Assembly (NCBI RefSeq): GCF_000004075.3 | Contig: NW_022279584.1 | Span: 62,001 to 126,000, forward strand | Origin: Cucumis sativus | Taxonomy: Eukaryota > Streptophyta > Magnoliopsida > Cucurbitales > Cucurbitaceae | Direction: 5' to 3' | Length of the DNA stretch: 64,000 nt | In this document: positions 44,494-54,975 of the stretch, in pieces | Layout: every line of letters begins with the position of its first letter | Position numbering within the stretch: position 1 is the first letter of the stretch | Position numbers and translations under genes: made by a program | Notes under the pieces: generated by a model | Database searches by the model: none | Told to the model about the DNA's origin: nothing | What the model saw: only the letters and a program-made list of their open reading frames with translations

Positions 44494-45821
44494 CTCTCAG
44501 AGAAGGAACCAGAAATGGTTCTTGATGATATGTTAAAATCTTTTTGATGAAAATGTAATTAGTGCAAAGAGCGTTGATGATTCTAAAACAGAGGCACCTC
44601 ATGCTAACTCGGATGTGCAATGCTTCTCTGAAGATGAAAAAGTAAATGAAGTTTCGAAAGATGATGATTTTGTGGAGATTTCTGCTGAGGAAATCAATGA
44701 ATCTGACAAATCTTCTCTGCCTACTGAAGACTTGGATGTTACTGAAGTTCACAAATCGAGCATTGCAGAAGAATTTGGTATGGAATTTGAATCTCAACAA
44801 AATGAGTCTACCTGTGAATTGGAACATAAAATTGAAGAAGATGTTGAAGAAGAAAACACACGTGAATAACTCTGCTGAAGAACTGTCTCTTCCCCACGAA
44901 AATGTGGAAGAAGAAACTGAAGTTGATGGAGATGATGCCTTGAGCAGTGATGAAGAATCTTTGGAAGTGAAAGACAATCAAGATGAAAATGATCAGATCC
45001 CACAACCGGAAATGTAGCATCAGATGCTGACATTGAAGGAGACAAGAAGGAAACAAAAATGGAGAAAAGTTCCGTTCAAGCTGAAGAAGATGATACAATT
45101 ATCAATAAGTCCACGGAGGAGTTCCCCGAGAATGTTTCTGATGATTTGGTTGATGTCAAGATCCAATGGAAAATGGAAGAAGAAACTCTTCCTAAAGACA
45201 TAATTGTCGAAGCTATCGACTCACAACCAGAAATCCCAAATGCCATTGTTCAATGTGAGGAAGCTTTGGTGGAAATCACTATCACATCCTCCAACAACAA
45301 TGCAGTTCAATCATTGGCAAACCAATTCCCTAGGCCAACAATAGAAGCCAAATCTCCCGTTGAAGAACAAACCATTAGTTTGCTAATGGACAACCCAGAT
45401 GCTGAGGAAGAAGAAGCTGAAAAAGAACAGAACAAAGCAAAGTTCATTCAGTTAGTGGTGAAGAAAGATAATACTAGCCTAAGGCAGTTGAGGAAGTTGT
45501 TCAAGGAAAAACTCCAACTTAACCATAAGAAGATGGAAAATAATAACATCAACACAAAAGTTGTTGGAGGTGGCGTGAAAGTGAGAACTGCTTTACAACC
45601 AGTGCCGGAAAACAGAATGACCGTGCATTAAAAGTCTAGAAAGAGAGAGCATTGTGCATGGTTCAAACTGTGGTTTGCCTCATGTTATTGATTTTGTGTT
45701 TGTTTTATTCTTTCCATGATGTATTTTGAGAGGAGGGAAAAATGAGGTAAATGATTAGTTTGTCTGAATTTTTGTTCATCAGTTCAATAATAAAAATGCT
45801 AGTAGTTTGTGTTTTAAAAAA
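44494..45821 (+). pseudogene. Processed pseudogene of an acidic plant protein, 5'-truncated
   Basis: Coding sequence starts abruptly at the first inserted base (LSEKEPEMVLDDMLKSF) and runs, with single-base frame changes near 44543, 44865 and 45012, to the stop at 45629-45631. The product is very rich in Glu/Asp/Ser. Its C-terminus has a basic motif (TSLRQLRKLFKEKLQ) and ends RTALQPVPENRM. I recall this C-terminal pattern from uncharacterised plant proteins, but cannot name the family. A 3' untranslated region and short A run (45815-45823) precede a perfect 18-bp target duplication. The missing 5' part and absence of introns indicate LINE-mediated retroposition. Confidence 0.75.
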
Positions 45822-45839
45822 AACAATACACTTACTGCA
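45822..45839. repeat. Right target-site duplication of processed pseudogene
   Basis: aacaatacacttactgca follows the A run and repeats 44476-44493 exactly. Confidence 0.85.
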
Positions 45840-46262
45840 ACACCAAGATACAGGTTGTAGCCAAATTTCAGGAAAAAAATATATTCAGATTTTTGCATAT
45901 CGAGAATTTGGTGAAACGCACCTTGAGTTTATTTACTCAACTAATCCACGAGAATTTGTGATATGAACACTCTTGGCAGAGGTCCATTGACTCCATCACC
46001 ATCATCAGCAGCATTAGAAATGGAGGGAGGTGAAAACCAAAATGCTTTCAACTTTTTGGCTGGGAATGATAATTCTTCTTTTGAGTATATCCAAAATACA
46101 GGTAAAATCTTGCTAATGAGTCAATCCCACGCCCATCCATCTATTTCATCACAGAATACAAACACAACTTCAACATTAGTTACAGTAAAGAATTGATTGT
46201 TGACTCAACCAACATCAAGCAGCTTTTTTTATTTAACAATGTTGACTCAACTTAATTAGTAT
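45840..46262. other. Unassigned sequence
   Basis: Continuation of the DNA into which the processed pseudogene inserted. A 77-codon ORF (45963-46196) rich in Ser, Asn and Thr shows no domain. Nothing else is recognisable. Confidence 0.4.
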
Positions 46263-46356
46263 GCATTGTACAATAGAAGTAGAAGGCATTGTACAAATGA
46301 AGTAGAGTACATTGTACAAATGAAGTAGAGTACATTGTACAAATGAAGTAGAGTAC
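46263..46356. repeat. 23-bp minisatellite, about four copies
   Basis: Units of cattgtacaaatgaagtagag plus two bases recur four times, the first more diverged (gcattgtacaatagaagtag). Each contains ttgtacaa, a palindrome. Confidence 0.85.
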
Positions 46357-46624
46357 TATTACAACTTCAACCATAATTATGTTATACAACCCAGCATTAG
46401 AAATTGAATAAAGAACCTTTGTTCACCTTTACCTAAAATACTAGCCTTTGTGTCCTCTCCACTTGATTTCTACTTTGGAATCATATTATTGTTAAACCAT
46501 TTAATCACCCAAAAGCTTAAGCTGATGGGTTAAGATAAATTTTATATTGTATCACCTAGAATTCACTTCACTTTTGAACATAAGGACCTCCTCAACTATC
46601 TACTCACTTTTGAACATACAACCT

Positions 46625-46723
46625 TGATAGAACACAGATGTGGTGTTTCTATTATATTGATATTTGAAACTCAATGTTACAATAAAAAGAAAATTACATA
46701 GAAATTACAAACAACAAACAAAG
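46625..46723 (-). mobile_element. Old antisense solo LTR (left piece), related to Reina-like LTR
   Basis: TGATAGAACACAGATG... reads like the reverse complement of the end of the 363-bp LTR (tgatagaacactgatatagt). It is split at 46724/52105 by the Reina-like element and ends at 52373. The flanks are aacct (46620-46624) and gacct (52374-52378), a 5-bp duplication with one mismatch. Confidence 0.6.
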
Positions 46724-46728
46724 AAACC
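46724..46728. repeat. Left target-site duplication of Reina-like element
   Basis: aaacc, identical to 52100-52104. Confidence 0.85.
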
Positions 46729-47091
46729 TGATAGACCCCCAATTATACACCAGTACAGTAGAAGGAAGAAGAAGCAAGGTTAATCGCACGTGCTAGGGAG
46801 AATAGCCTTAGTTTTAATATTGTTAGTAGATGCTCCATAATAAAATAATAGAGCACAAGTAGGAGTTTGTTATGGAGAGAGAAAGTTAGTTAGAGTATGA
46901 ATAGGAGTTGGGTATGGAGTATAAATAGGGGTCTGTTGGGAGGGAGAAGGGTGAAGAATTAAGGCTGCAATATTCCTTGAAAGAGAGGAAGGGCAAGGGG
47001 TTAGGGTTCTTTATATTTTCTTTTACTGCTTTGAGATTGTAATTCCGTTGCAAATATCAATAAATAGAAACACTATATCAGTGTTCTATCA
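46729..47091 (+). promoter_or_regulatory. 5' LTR with promoter and polyadenylation signal
   Basis: The LTR has a TATA box (tataaata, 46920-46927) and an aataaa signal at 47059-47064. It ends at ctatca 47091. Expected layout is U3 upstream of about 46950, then R and U5; the exact start of transcription cannot be read from sequence. Confidence 0.75.
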
Positions 47092-47094
47092 AAT

Positions 47095-47106
47095 TGGTAT
47101 TAGAGC
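47095..47106 (+). promoter_or_regulatory. Primer binding site (initiator tRNA-Met)
   Basis: tggtattagagc lies three bases after the LTR. It matches the canonical tggtatcagagc with one change. Confidence 0.8.
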
Positions 47107-47133
47107 CTGTCGAATCTGGGCAAGGAGAAAACC

Positions 47134-49635
47134 ATGGTTAACACGCGATCAGAAGAGAGAATGGAAGCTTACGATCAGGAAATGTTGCTGATAAAGAAAG
47201 AAGTGAGTAAAATTCCAGCGATCGAAGAAAGCTTAACAGCGATCAGTCATCAAACTGAAAAGACGCATCAAATGCTGATGATACTCATGGATTCCATTGC
47301 GAAAGAACGGACGACAACCAGTGAGAAGTTGGCAGACTACGGCGCACAAGAAACTGGAGGCAGAAAAAGTAATGAAGGAGAGAGTTCGACAAGTAGGAGA
47401 GGTGAGAACGAAACAAAGGAGAGGAGGACTGAGGACGAAGAGGGTGCGAATGAGAGAGACAAATTCAAGAAGGTCGAAATGCCAGTATTCAATGGCGAGG
47501 ATCCGGATTCGTGGTTGTTCCGCGCCGACCGGTACTTCCAAATTCACAAACTGAGTGATGCAGAGAAGGTTTTGGTGGCGACCATCAGTTTTGAAGGTCC
47601 AGCGTTAAACTGGTACCGAGCACAAGAAGAACGCGATAAGTTTACAGGATGGCACAATCTTAAGGAGAGATTGCTGGTGCGGTTTCGATCGTCGAGAGAA
47701 GGATCCATTTGTGGGCAATTCTTAAGGATTAAACAGCAGACCACAGTGGAGGAATATCGCAATGAGTTTGATAGGTTGATGGCACCACTTGCCGACCTGC
47801 AAGATCGTGTGGTAGAGGAGACGTTTATGAATGGACTGTTCCCGTGGATCAAAGCTGAGGTAGTTTTTTGTAAACCGGTTGGTTTGGCCGAGATGATGCA
47901 CGCAGCTCAACTCGTGGAGAACCGGGAGATCATTCGCAAGGAGGCGAACCTAAACGGCTATGCCAAGGGTAAATACCCCCCTCCAAACTCTTCAATCATC
48001 AGGAGTAGTGCAGCGATGAACCACAGTGAGGACAAAGGAAATACCATATTTCCAATACGGACGGTGACATTAAGAACAGCGACTGGAGAAGTTAAGAAAG
48101 AAGGCCCGACGAAGAGACTACCCGATGCAGAATTTCAAGCCCGAAAAGAGAAGGGACTTTGCTTTCGCTGTAATGAAAAGTACTTTCATGGACACCGATG
48201 TAAAGGAAGGGAGCAAAGGGAACTAAGAATGTATGTGGTGAAGGAGGATGAGGAATATGAAATTGTGGAGGAAGCGGAATGGGATGAGACAGAATTGAAC
48301 TGTGTCGAGATAAATCCAGAAGATCAGGCTATCGTTGAACTTTCCATAAATTCAGTGGTTGGGCTGACGAATCCCGGAACGATGAAGGTGAGAGGAAAGA
48401 TTAAGGATAGAGAAGTAATTATCCTAATAGATTGTGGAGCAACCCATAACTTCATCTCGGACAAGGTGGTGCAGGAACTGAGTTTACCGACAAAGACTAC
48501 TTCACACTATGGAGTGATTTTGGGCTCGTGTGCAGCTGTGAAGGGGAAAGGAATTTGTGAAGGCATCGAGCTAGAACTGGAGGGATGGAAAGTGGAAGCA
48601 AACTTCTTACCACTTGAGTTGGGAGGAGTAGATGGAGTACTAGAAATGCAGTGGTTGTATTCATTGGGCGTGACGGAAGTGGATTGGAAAAACTTGACCA
48701 TGACTTTTCTACACAATGGGAAGAAGGTGAAAATCAAAGGAGACCCCAGCTTAACCAAAGCCATGGTTGGCCTCAAGAATATGATTAAGTCATGGAGGGA
48801 TTCTGACCAAGGATTCTTAATTGAGTGCAGAGCAATGGAGACAATGTATGAGCCCCCAGAAGATAATGGAATTGAGGAAGTACTAGCGGTGGACGAGGCA
48901 GTTTCAGATGTCCTGAAGAAATTCGAAGATGTTTTTACATGGCCGGAGACTCTACCTCCACGAAGAAGTATTGAGCATCATATCTATTTGAAACAAGGAA
49001 CTGACCCGGTAAATGTGAGGCCGTATCGCTATGGATACCAACAAAAGGCAGAGATGGAGAGATTGGTGGAAGAGATGCTGAGTTCAGGGGTTATTCGCCC
49101 AAGTAATAGCCCATATTCCAGCCCGGTTCTGTTAGTACGGAAGAAGGATGGAAGCTGGAGATTCTGCGTAGATTATAGAGTCTTAAACAGCGTGACTATA
49201 CCCGATAAGTTTCCCATTCCAGTTATTGAGGAGTTATTCGACGAGTTGAATGGAGCTAGATGGTTTTCAAAGATTGACTTGAAAGCTGGGTACCATCAAA
49301 TTAGGATGGCAAGTGGAGATATCGAAAAGACAGCATTCCGTACACACGAAGGACATTATGAGTTCTTAGTCATGCCCTTCGGATTAACTAATGCCCCCTC
49401 AACTTTCCAATCTTTGATGAACACGGTATTTAAGCCATATCTAAGGAAGTTCATATTGGTGTTCTTCGATGATATTTTGATCTATAGCAAAAACTTAGAG
49501 GTACATCTCACGCATCTTGGACTAGCACTGGAAATCCTAAGAAGAAACGAACTCTATGCTAATCGAAAGAAGTGTAGCTTTGCACCAAGAACGCGTGGAT
49601 TACCTAGGCCACATCATATCAGCTCAAGGAGTTGA
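47134..49635 (+). CDS. Gag-protease-reverse transcriptase part of Reina-like polyprotein
   Basis: The 833-codon ORF starts at the first ATG after the primer site ([17 protein letters not shown]). Residues 1-115 are a charged head. Residues 110-250 are the retrotransposon gag core ([20 protein letters not shown]). A zinc knuckle of chromovirus type ([12 protein letters not shown]) lies near 343-356. The aspartic protease has the site [11 protein letters not shown] near 430-440, DCG where DSG is usual. Reverse transcriptase occupies 620-810 ([47 protein letters not shown] with the FxDD site intact). The last ~17 residues are out of frame after an extra base near 49590. Confidence 0.85.
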   Translation: MVNTRSEERMEAYDQEMLLIKKEVSKIPAIEESLTAISHQTEKTHQMLMILMDSIAKERTTTSEKLADYGAQETGGRKSNEGESSTSRRGENETKERRTEDEEGANERDKFKKVEMPVFNGEDPDSWLFRADRYFQIHKLSDAEKVLVATISFEGPALNWYRAQEERDKFTGWHNLKERLLVRFRSSREGSICGQFLRIKQQTTVEEYRNEFDRLMAPLADLQDRVVEETFMNGLFPWIKAEVVFCKPVGLAEMMHAAQLVENREIIRKEANLNGYAKGKYPPPNSSIIRSSAAMNHSEDKGNTIFPIRTVTLRTATGEVKKEGPTKRLPDAEFQARKEKGLCFRCNEKYFHGHRCKGREQRELRMYVVKEDEEYEIVEEAEWDETELNCVEINPEDQAIVELSINSVVGLTNPGTMKVRGKIKDREVIILIDCGATHNFISDKVVQELSLPTKTTSHYGVILGSCAAVKGKGICEGIELELEGWKVEANFLPLELGGVDGVLEMQWLYSLGVTEVDWKNLTMTFLHNGKKVKIKGDPSLTKAMVGLKNMIKSWRDSDQGFLIECRAMETMYEPPEDNGIEEVLAVDEAVSDVLKKFEDVFTWPETLPPRRSIEHHIYLKQGTDPVNVRPYRYGYQQKAEMERLVEEMLSSGVIRPSNSPYSSPVLLVRKKDGSWRFCVDYRVLNSVTIPDKFPIPVIEELFDELNGARWFSKIDLKAGYHQIRMASGDIEKTAFRTHEGHYEFLVMPFGLTNAPSTFQSLMNTVFKPYLRKFILVFFDDILIYSKNLEVHLTHLGLALEILRRNELYANRKKCSFAPRTRGLPRPHHISSRS

Positions 49636-49715
49636 GGTCGATCCGGAAAAGATAAGAGCAATTAAAGAATGGCCTACACCTACAAATATAAGAGAAGTTC
49701 GCGCGGTTCCTGGGC

Positions 49716-51680
49716 TTGACAGGATATTACCGAAAGTTCGTCCAACATTATGGATCAATGGCAGCTCCTTTAACTCAGTTAGTGAAGAAAGGAGGGTTCA
49801 ATTGGACTGACGATTCAGAAGAAGCTTTTCAAAGGCTGCAACAAGCGATGATGACCCTACCAGTCTTAGCATTGCCAGATTTCAGTAGCACCTTTGAATT
49901 GGAAACGGATGCATCGGGGTATGGCATAGGAGCTGTGTTAATGCAAGCCAAGAAACCGATTGCCTACTTCAGCCACACCTTGGCAGTAAGGGACAGAGTA
50001 AAGTCAGTCTATGAAAGAGAATTAATGGCCGTAGTCATGGCTGTACAGAGATGGAGACCGTATCTACTTGGGAAACCGTTCATAGTAAGGACTGACCAGA
50101 AATCATTGAAGTTTTTACTAGAGCAGAGAGTAATTCAACCACAGTACCAAAAGTGGGTAGCCAAGCTATTGGGATACTCTTTTGAAGTACAATACAAACC
50201 AGGACTAGAGAATAAAGCCACGGACGCCCTATCCCGTGTACCTCCAGCGGTTCAACTCAGTAGCTTAACGGCACCAGCATTAATAGACTTATTAGTAGTC
50301 AAGAAGGAAGTGGAAGAAGATATCAGACTTCGCAAAGTATGGGATGAACTACAATCAGGGGAGGAGAATACTGAAAGAAAATTTTCTATCAGACACGGAA
50401 TGCTAAGGTACAAGGACAGGTTGGTGTTATCTCAGTCATCAGCTTTGATTCCAGCCATACTGTATACTTACCATGACTCTGTGATAGGTGGACATTCTGG
50501 TTTTCTAAGAACTTATAAGAGAATTACTGGAGAGTTATATTGGGCCGGAATGAAAACTGACATCAAAAGGTACTGTGATGAATGTCTTATTTGTCAGAAG
50601 AATAAATCCTTGGCTTTAACCCCGGCTGGGCTATTACTGCCATTGGAAGTTCCCACCAACATTTGGAGTGATATCTCAATGGACTTCATTGAGGGGTTGC
50701 CGAAATCATGTGGCTTTGAAACTATATTTGTAGTGGTCGATAGGTTCAGCAAATATGGTCATTTCCTTGCTCTCAAACATCCTTTCACAGCGAAAACTGT
50801 AGCAGAAATATTTGTTAAAGAAATTGTGCGTCTACACGGATTTCCTAAATCCATCGTATCGGATAGAGATAAGGTATTTGTGAGCAGTTTTTGGAAAGGA
50901 ATGTTCAAATTGGCTGGCACTAAATTAAATAGAAGCACGGCATATCACCCACAAACAGATGGTCAGACAGAAGTGGTCAACAGGAGCGTGGAAACATATT
51001 TAAGATGTTTCTGTAGTGAGAAACCGAAGGAATGGGCAAAATGGCTACACTGGGCAGAGTATTGGTACAATACCACCTTCCACCGGTCATTGGGAATCAC
51101 TCCTTTTCAGGCTGTATACGGTCGCACACCCCCTCCGTTATTATACTATGGGGATCAAAGCACATCTAACTTCCTGTTAGATGAACAACTCAAGGCAAGG
51201 GATGAAGTCTTGGAAGTATTGAAGGAACACCTTCGAGTGGCTCAAGATAAAATGAAAAAGACTGCAGATTTGAAGAGAAGAGATGTGGAATACAAGGTTG
51301 GTGACATGGTGTTTTTAAAAATTAGGCCATACAGGCAATCTTCCTTGCGTAAGAAAAAGAATGAGAAACTGTCCCCAAAGTTTTTTGGGCCATTTGAAGT
51401 TACAGAACGAATAGGACTGGTAGCATACAAGCTCCAACTACCGGAATCGTCATGTATTCACCCAGTCTTTCATGTCTCGCAACTTAGAAAGATGGTGGGA
51501 AATCACACCATGTTGAAACCAGAAGAAATGGCCTGTTTAAATGAAAACTATGAGTGGTTGGCTATTCCGGAGGAGATATATGGGTATTCGAAGAACAAGG
51601 AAGGAATGTGGGAGGTGCTGATTAAATGGCAAGGGCTACCACCTCAGGATGCATCTTGGGAGGAGTATGAAGAATTTTAG
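49716..51680 (+). CDS. RNase H-integrase-chromodomain part of Reina-like polyprotein
   Basis: Frame continuation of the preceding ORF, shifted by two single-base changes; the short middle segment (49590-49700) is in a third frame. The ATG at 49716 is internal, not a genuine start. RNase H begins about 49895 (FELETDASGYGIGAVLMQ). The integrase zinc finger is HDSVIGGHSGF, then CDECLICQKNK. The core has SMDFIEGLPKS, IVSDRDKVFVSSFWKGMF and TAYHPQTDGQTEVVN, with D, D and E all present. The C-terminal region is VGDMVFLKIRPYRQ. The chromodomain ends the protein (MWEVLIKWQGLPPQDASWEE). Confidence 0.85.
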   Translation: MTGYYRKFVQHYGSMAAPLTQLVKKGGFNWTDDSEEAFQRLQQAMMTLPVLALPDFSSTFELETDASGYGIGAVLMQAKKPIAYFSHTLAVRDRVKSVYERELMAVVMAVQRWRPYLLGKPFIVRTDQKSLKFLLEQRVIQPQYQKWVAKLLGYSFEVQYKPGLENKATDALSRVPPAVQLSSLTAPALIDLLVVKKEVEEDIRLRKVWDELQSGEENTERKFSIRHGMLRYKDRLVLSQSSALIPAILYTYHDSVIGGHSGFLRTYKRITGELYWAGMKTDIKRYCDECLICQKNKSLALTPAGLLLPLEVPTNIWSDISMDFIEGLPKSCGFETIFVVVDRFSKYGHFLALKHPFTAKTVAEIFVKEIVRLHGFPKSIVSDRDKVFVSSFWKGMFKLAGTKLNRSTAYHPQTDGQTEVVNRSVETYLRCFCSEKPKEWAKWLHWAEYWYNTTFHRSLGITPFQAVYGRTPPPLLYYGDQSTSNFLLDEQLKARDEVLEVLKEHLRVAQDKMKKTADLKRRDVEYKVGDMVFLKIRPYRQSSLRKKKNEKLSPKFFGPFEVTERIGLVAYKLQLPESSCIHPVFHVSQLRKMVGNHTMLKPEEMACLNENYEWLAIPEEIYGYSKNKEGMWEVLIKWQGLPPQDASWEEYEEF

Positions 51681-51736
51681 AAGAAATTTCCGAATTTTCA
51701 CCTTGAGGACAAGGTGCATTTGGAAAGGGAATGTAA

Positions 51737-52099
51737 TGATAGACCCCCAATTATACACCAGTACAGTAGAAGGAAGAAGAAGCAAGGTTAATCGCACGTG
51801 CTAGGGAGAATAGCCTTAGTTTTAATATTGTTAGTAGATGCTCCATAATAAAATAATAGAGCATAAGTAGGAGTTTGTTATGGAGAGAGAAAGTTAGTTA
51901 GAGTATGAATAGGAGTTGGGTATGGAGTATAAATAGGGGTCTGTTGGGAGGGAGAAGGGTGAAGAATTAAGGCTGCAATATTCCTTGAAAGAGAGGAAGG
52001 GCAAGGGGTTAGGGTTCTTTATATTTTCTTTTACTGCTTTGAGATTGTAATTCCGTTGCAAATATCAATAAATAGAAACACTATATCAGTGTTCTATCA
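51737..52099 (+). mobile_element. 3' LTR of the Reina-like element
   Basis: Identical to 46729-47091 except one C/T difference. It is preceded by a purine-rich tract (tggaaaggga, 51721-51730) that serves as plus-strand primer, and followed by the aaacc duplication (52100-52104). Confidence 0.9.
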
Positions 52100-52104
52100 A
52101 AACC

Positions 52105-52373
52105 CTCCTACTCCAAAACACAAATAAACAAAATTAAAAATACTACAATTAAAACCAGAAAAGGATCATGAGCCTTCTGCTTCCCCTATCTCTCATGGAG
52201 TATTGCAGGCCCTTCCTTTTACTAAAAACTGCCTGCCCTTTCCCATCTCCCTCTCGTTCATTTAACTTCCTGTTTTAGATAACTGTCATCTTTTTTAAGT
52301 AACTATTGTTGGTTCCTAAAGTGCCTTATTTTTCTTTCTTCTATTATAAGTAAATAACAATGGTGGCCTAACA
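52105..52373 (-). mobile_element. Old antisense solo LTR (right piece)
   Basis: Continues 46625-46723. It ends ggtggcctaaca, a diverged form of the ggtggtctatca end seen in the solo LTR at 4856-5274. C/T-rich blocks (ctgcccttt, cccatctccc) occur in the same order as in 4856-5274. Confidence 0.55.
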
Positions 52374-52529
52374 GACCTCCTAAACTATTCACTCTAGACC
52401 ATGTTAAATCACCAATTCATCCAAAAACTTATGAGGTAAATGTAATATTATATCTTCTAACCATTGTCAACTTAAATTTGCTTTTGACCATAAGCAGTGG
52501 GTTTGCTGAAATTGAATGATGAATCCATA

Positions 52530-53056
52530 AAATAAAAATGAAGTTGAAAGTAGAAAAAATGGAAGGAAGAAAAATACCCCAAAAGTTCTAAAAGCAATAT
52601 GATCATAACAAATAATGGAAGGAAAAATTTTGGCCGGTGGGGAGAAAAGGGAAGACATGGGGTTCAGTTTACACAGATTTTTCTTAATGATTGTTGGAAG
52701 AACAAAGAGATTGTGAGGAGATTTAAGGGCAACGACAACAATGACAGAATGTTAAATCTCGAAAGACTAAATGGCCAATTGAGTCTTTAAGCCAGTTCGA
52801 TCTGCCTGTTAGCTGGTTTCTTGCTTCTTTATGGAAATGGGGTAGAAAGAGTAGAATGATGATATAGTTAACTTTGTTTTTCTCTTTACAAAGTAGCCAA
52901 TGACTTAAAAGAAAGACATTGCACAACTTGTGACCATTAGAAAATAATATACATAAGAAAAAATAAAAAATAAACAGAAATTGAAAATGAAATTGGAAGT
53001 AGAAAAGAAATGGAAGAAAAATACCCCAAAACTTCAAAATGCAATATGATCATAAC
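52530..53056. repeat. Segment with 80-bp direct repeats at its ends; interior repeated at 63653-64000
   Basis: About 80 bases (gaagaaaaataccccaaaa to caatatgatcataacaaat) occur at 52530-52612 and again at 52975-53056. Between them, about 340 bases match 63653-64000 in the same orientation (gattgttggaa, caaagagattgtgaggagat, cttgcttctttatggaaatg). No coding signal beyond a 60-codon shared ORF. Confidence 0.7.
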
Positions 53057-53296
53057 AAATTTGTATCATCATGAACAGATCGACCAAACTCCAAAACAGA
53101 TTTTGCAGTGGGCTTCCGACTCAAATAAACAGCCTCCATGCTCACCAAAACGTTCCTAAGAAAGGATTCAGCTCCCTACCAACATGCATCACATCCCATA
53201 ACTTTAATTTCTTCAGAAACAACGTAGTTAACTGAAGGTAAAAAAATCAGAACAAGAACACTAACCAACTTCTTAGGAATCAGCTCCCTACCTCCG

Positions 53297-53715
53297 AATG
53301 CGTCGGGTTCGTTCAGGATCAAAAGTTGCGTAGGGAAATCTTCACTCTTGGCTGAAGCAACAATAGCATGTAGAAAGTAGAAGAGTAAAGCTGGTTAGAT
53401 CAGAATGCATCGGGTTCCTTCGGTATCAGAATTTGCGTAGGCAACTCTTCCCTCTTGGTTGAAGCAACAATTTCCAATAGAAAGTAGAAGAGTTAAACCA
53501 GTTAGATAAGAATCGCGTCGGGTTCCTTCAGAATCAATACTTGCGTAGGAAACTCTTAACTCTTGGAGGAAGCAAAAATAAACATGTAGAAACTCAAAAA
53601 GTTAAGTCGGTTTAGGTCAAAATGCGTCGAGTTCCTTCGGAATCAGAATTTTTCGTAAGGAACTCTTCACTCTTGGTCGAAGTAGGAATAGCCTGTTGGA
53701 AATAGATGAGTTAAC
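53297..53715. repeat. ~107-bp tandem repeat, block 1 (about 4 copies)
   Basis: Units share gaatgcgtcgggttccttc, a tcagaatttgcgtagggaac segment, ctcttcactcttgg, gaagcaacaatag and gtagaaagtagaagagttaa. They run in the same orientation as the larger block at 56186-60025. Confidence 0.9.
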
Positions 53716-54294
53716 ACTTCAAAAATGCTTCCTATAAAAAGTTATTATATATAGGGACAATCTTCCTTTGTGTTTGGACTGCACCCATGCATTTATAGCA
53801 CAGGAGCATTCCTTTAGATCACATCGTATCCTTTAGAGATCGCAGTTTGCTACCTTGATTTTCAACTTTTGTCGAGCCCTTTAGAGTTAGTTTGGTTTGA
53901 AATAGAGATTGTTGTCTTATGCGATCAAGGTTGTGAAATATCTCACTAGATTTTTTTTAATGGAACATTTGATTAGAGAGTAAGGGTTTTGAGAGGTCTT
54001 GGGAGGAGATTGAGACCATTGCTGGTTTAAGGCATTTGTTAGTTAAAAACATTACTTTATCCCGTATATCTAAGACAAGCCAAGCTTATTTTCTTCTTAA
54101 AACATACTATAATTAGTCAAACAAAAAAATGTTAATAGTCAAATACATTTTTTATTTGACAATTAATTGTGTTAATTACAACAATAACTATAAAAATTGG
54201 TTATCATCCTGTTTTGTTTAAAAATCAAATCAAGAGTTTAACTAAATGGAATGCACTACAATGATGATTCTGCTATTATCAGTAATACACAAAC
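53716..54294. other. Unassigned sequence
   Basis: AT-rich with no repeat units and no recognisable protein. It separates satellite block 1 from the kinase fragment. Confidence 0.45.
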
Positions 54295-54975
54295 CTTGCA
54301 TATTGAGTGATGAGGATCTCGAAGATTGACCAGTAGATTATCACTTTCCAAATCAAAGTGCACAATATTCTTTCTGTGCAGGTGTTCCATTCTAAAAGCT
54401 GCATCCATAGCAATCAAGAGGCGCTTCCACTTTTCAAGACTCCTGCATCAATTGTATTTATGCTTAATCTAAGGGTGAAGATACATTATACTGCAACTAA
54501 CTTCTAACAAATTAAATTAAACGTATGAAAAATGAGAACAATTGTTACTTTTCATTCTTCAACAAAGCATTTTTGAGCGAACCATTGGCCATATATTCTG
54601 TTACTGTGGCCACAAATCTCCCAGGCCCATCAAGCACGACACCATAAAAAGTACCACATTTGGGTGGTGCAAATCAGCAAACTTAATTGCTTCATTCTAA
54701 AAATCTTCTCACTGGTACAATATAAAACAACAAAAAGGACTTGAGTCAAGGAACAAAAAGAAAAATACACGAATAACAAAAGAAAAGAAAAGCCAGTTGC
54801 TTAAAATGAACAACCTTGCGATCTTGTTTAGAAGGTTTCCCAGCAAAACACCTCTCATTGATTCGTTTTATAGCAACATCAGTCCCCTCCATTTTCCATG
54901 GTAAAAAGTGCCAAAGGTGCCGGACCCCAATTCTCTTAATTCTTCAAGGTCACTATTCTTTATTACCCAAGGAAG
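54295..54975 (-). pseudogene. Raf-like protein kinase gene fragment, introns retained
   Basis: Three minus-strand exons match the N-lobe and catalytic loop of plant Raf-like kinases. Exon A (54815-54975) has [20 protein letters not shown] (glycine loop) and [17 protein letters not shown] (ATP-binding Lys). Exon B (54549-54695) has NEAIKFADLHHPNVV and TVTEYMANGSLKNALLKNEK. Exon C (54295-54442) has [20 protein letters not shown], then [19 protein letters not shown]. Introns have proper GT-AG borders. Single-base losses break exon A (after HGKW) and exon B (before YGVV). In the catalytic loop HFDLE replaces HFDLK, losing a conserved Lys. No DFG-containing exon follows. It was copied at DNA level. 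Confidence 0.75.

Larger units (their letters stand above)
46729..52099 (+). mobile_element. Reina-like Ty3/gypsy chromovirus, nearly intact, very young
   Basis: A 5371-bp element has 363-bp LTRs at both ends (TGATAG...CTATCA), a primer binding site, gag-pol in one polyprotein with a C-terminal chromodomain, and a perfect 5-bp target duplication (aaacc). The two LTRs differ at one position only (agagcacaag versus agagcataag, a C/T transition). Short LTRs, small size and chromodomain fit the Reina clade; chromodomains direct integration to marked chromatin. Two single-base frame changes (about 49590 and 49698) break pol. Confidence 0.9.

Noticed and set aside
49716..51680. Separate gene starting at ATG 49716
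   Set aside because: It continues the gag-pol polyprotein after two single-base shifts; the Met is internal to the RNase H connection region.
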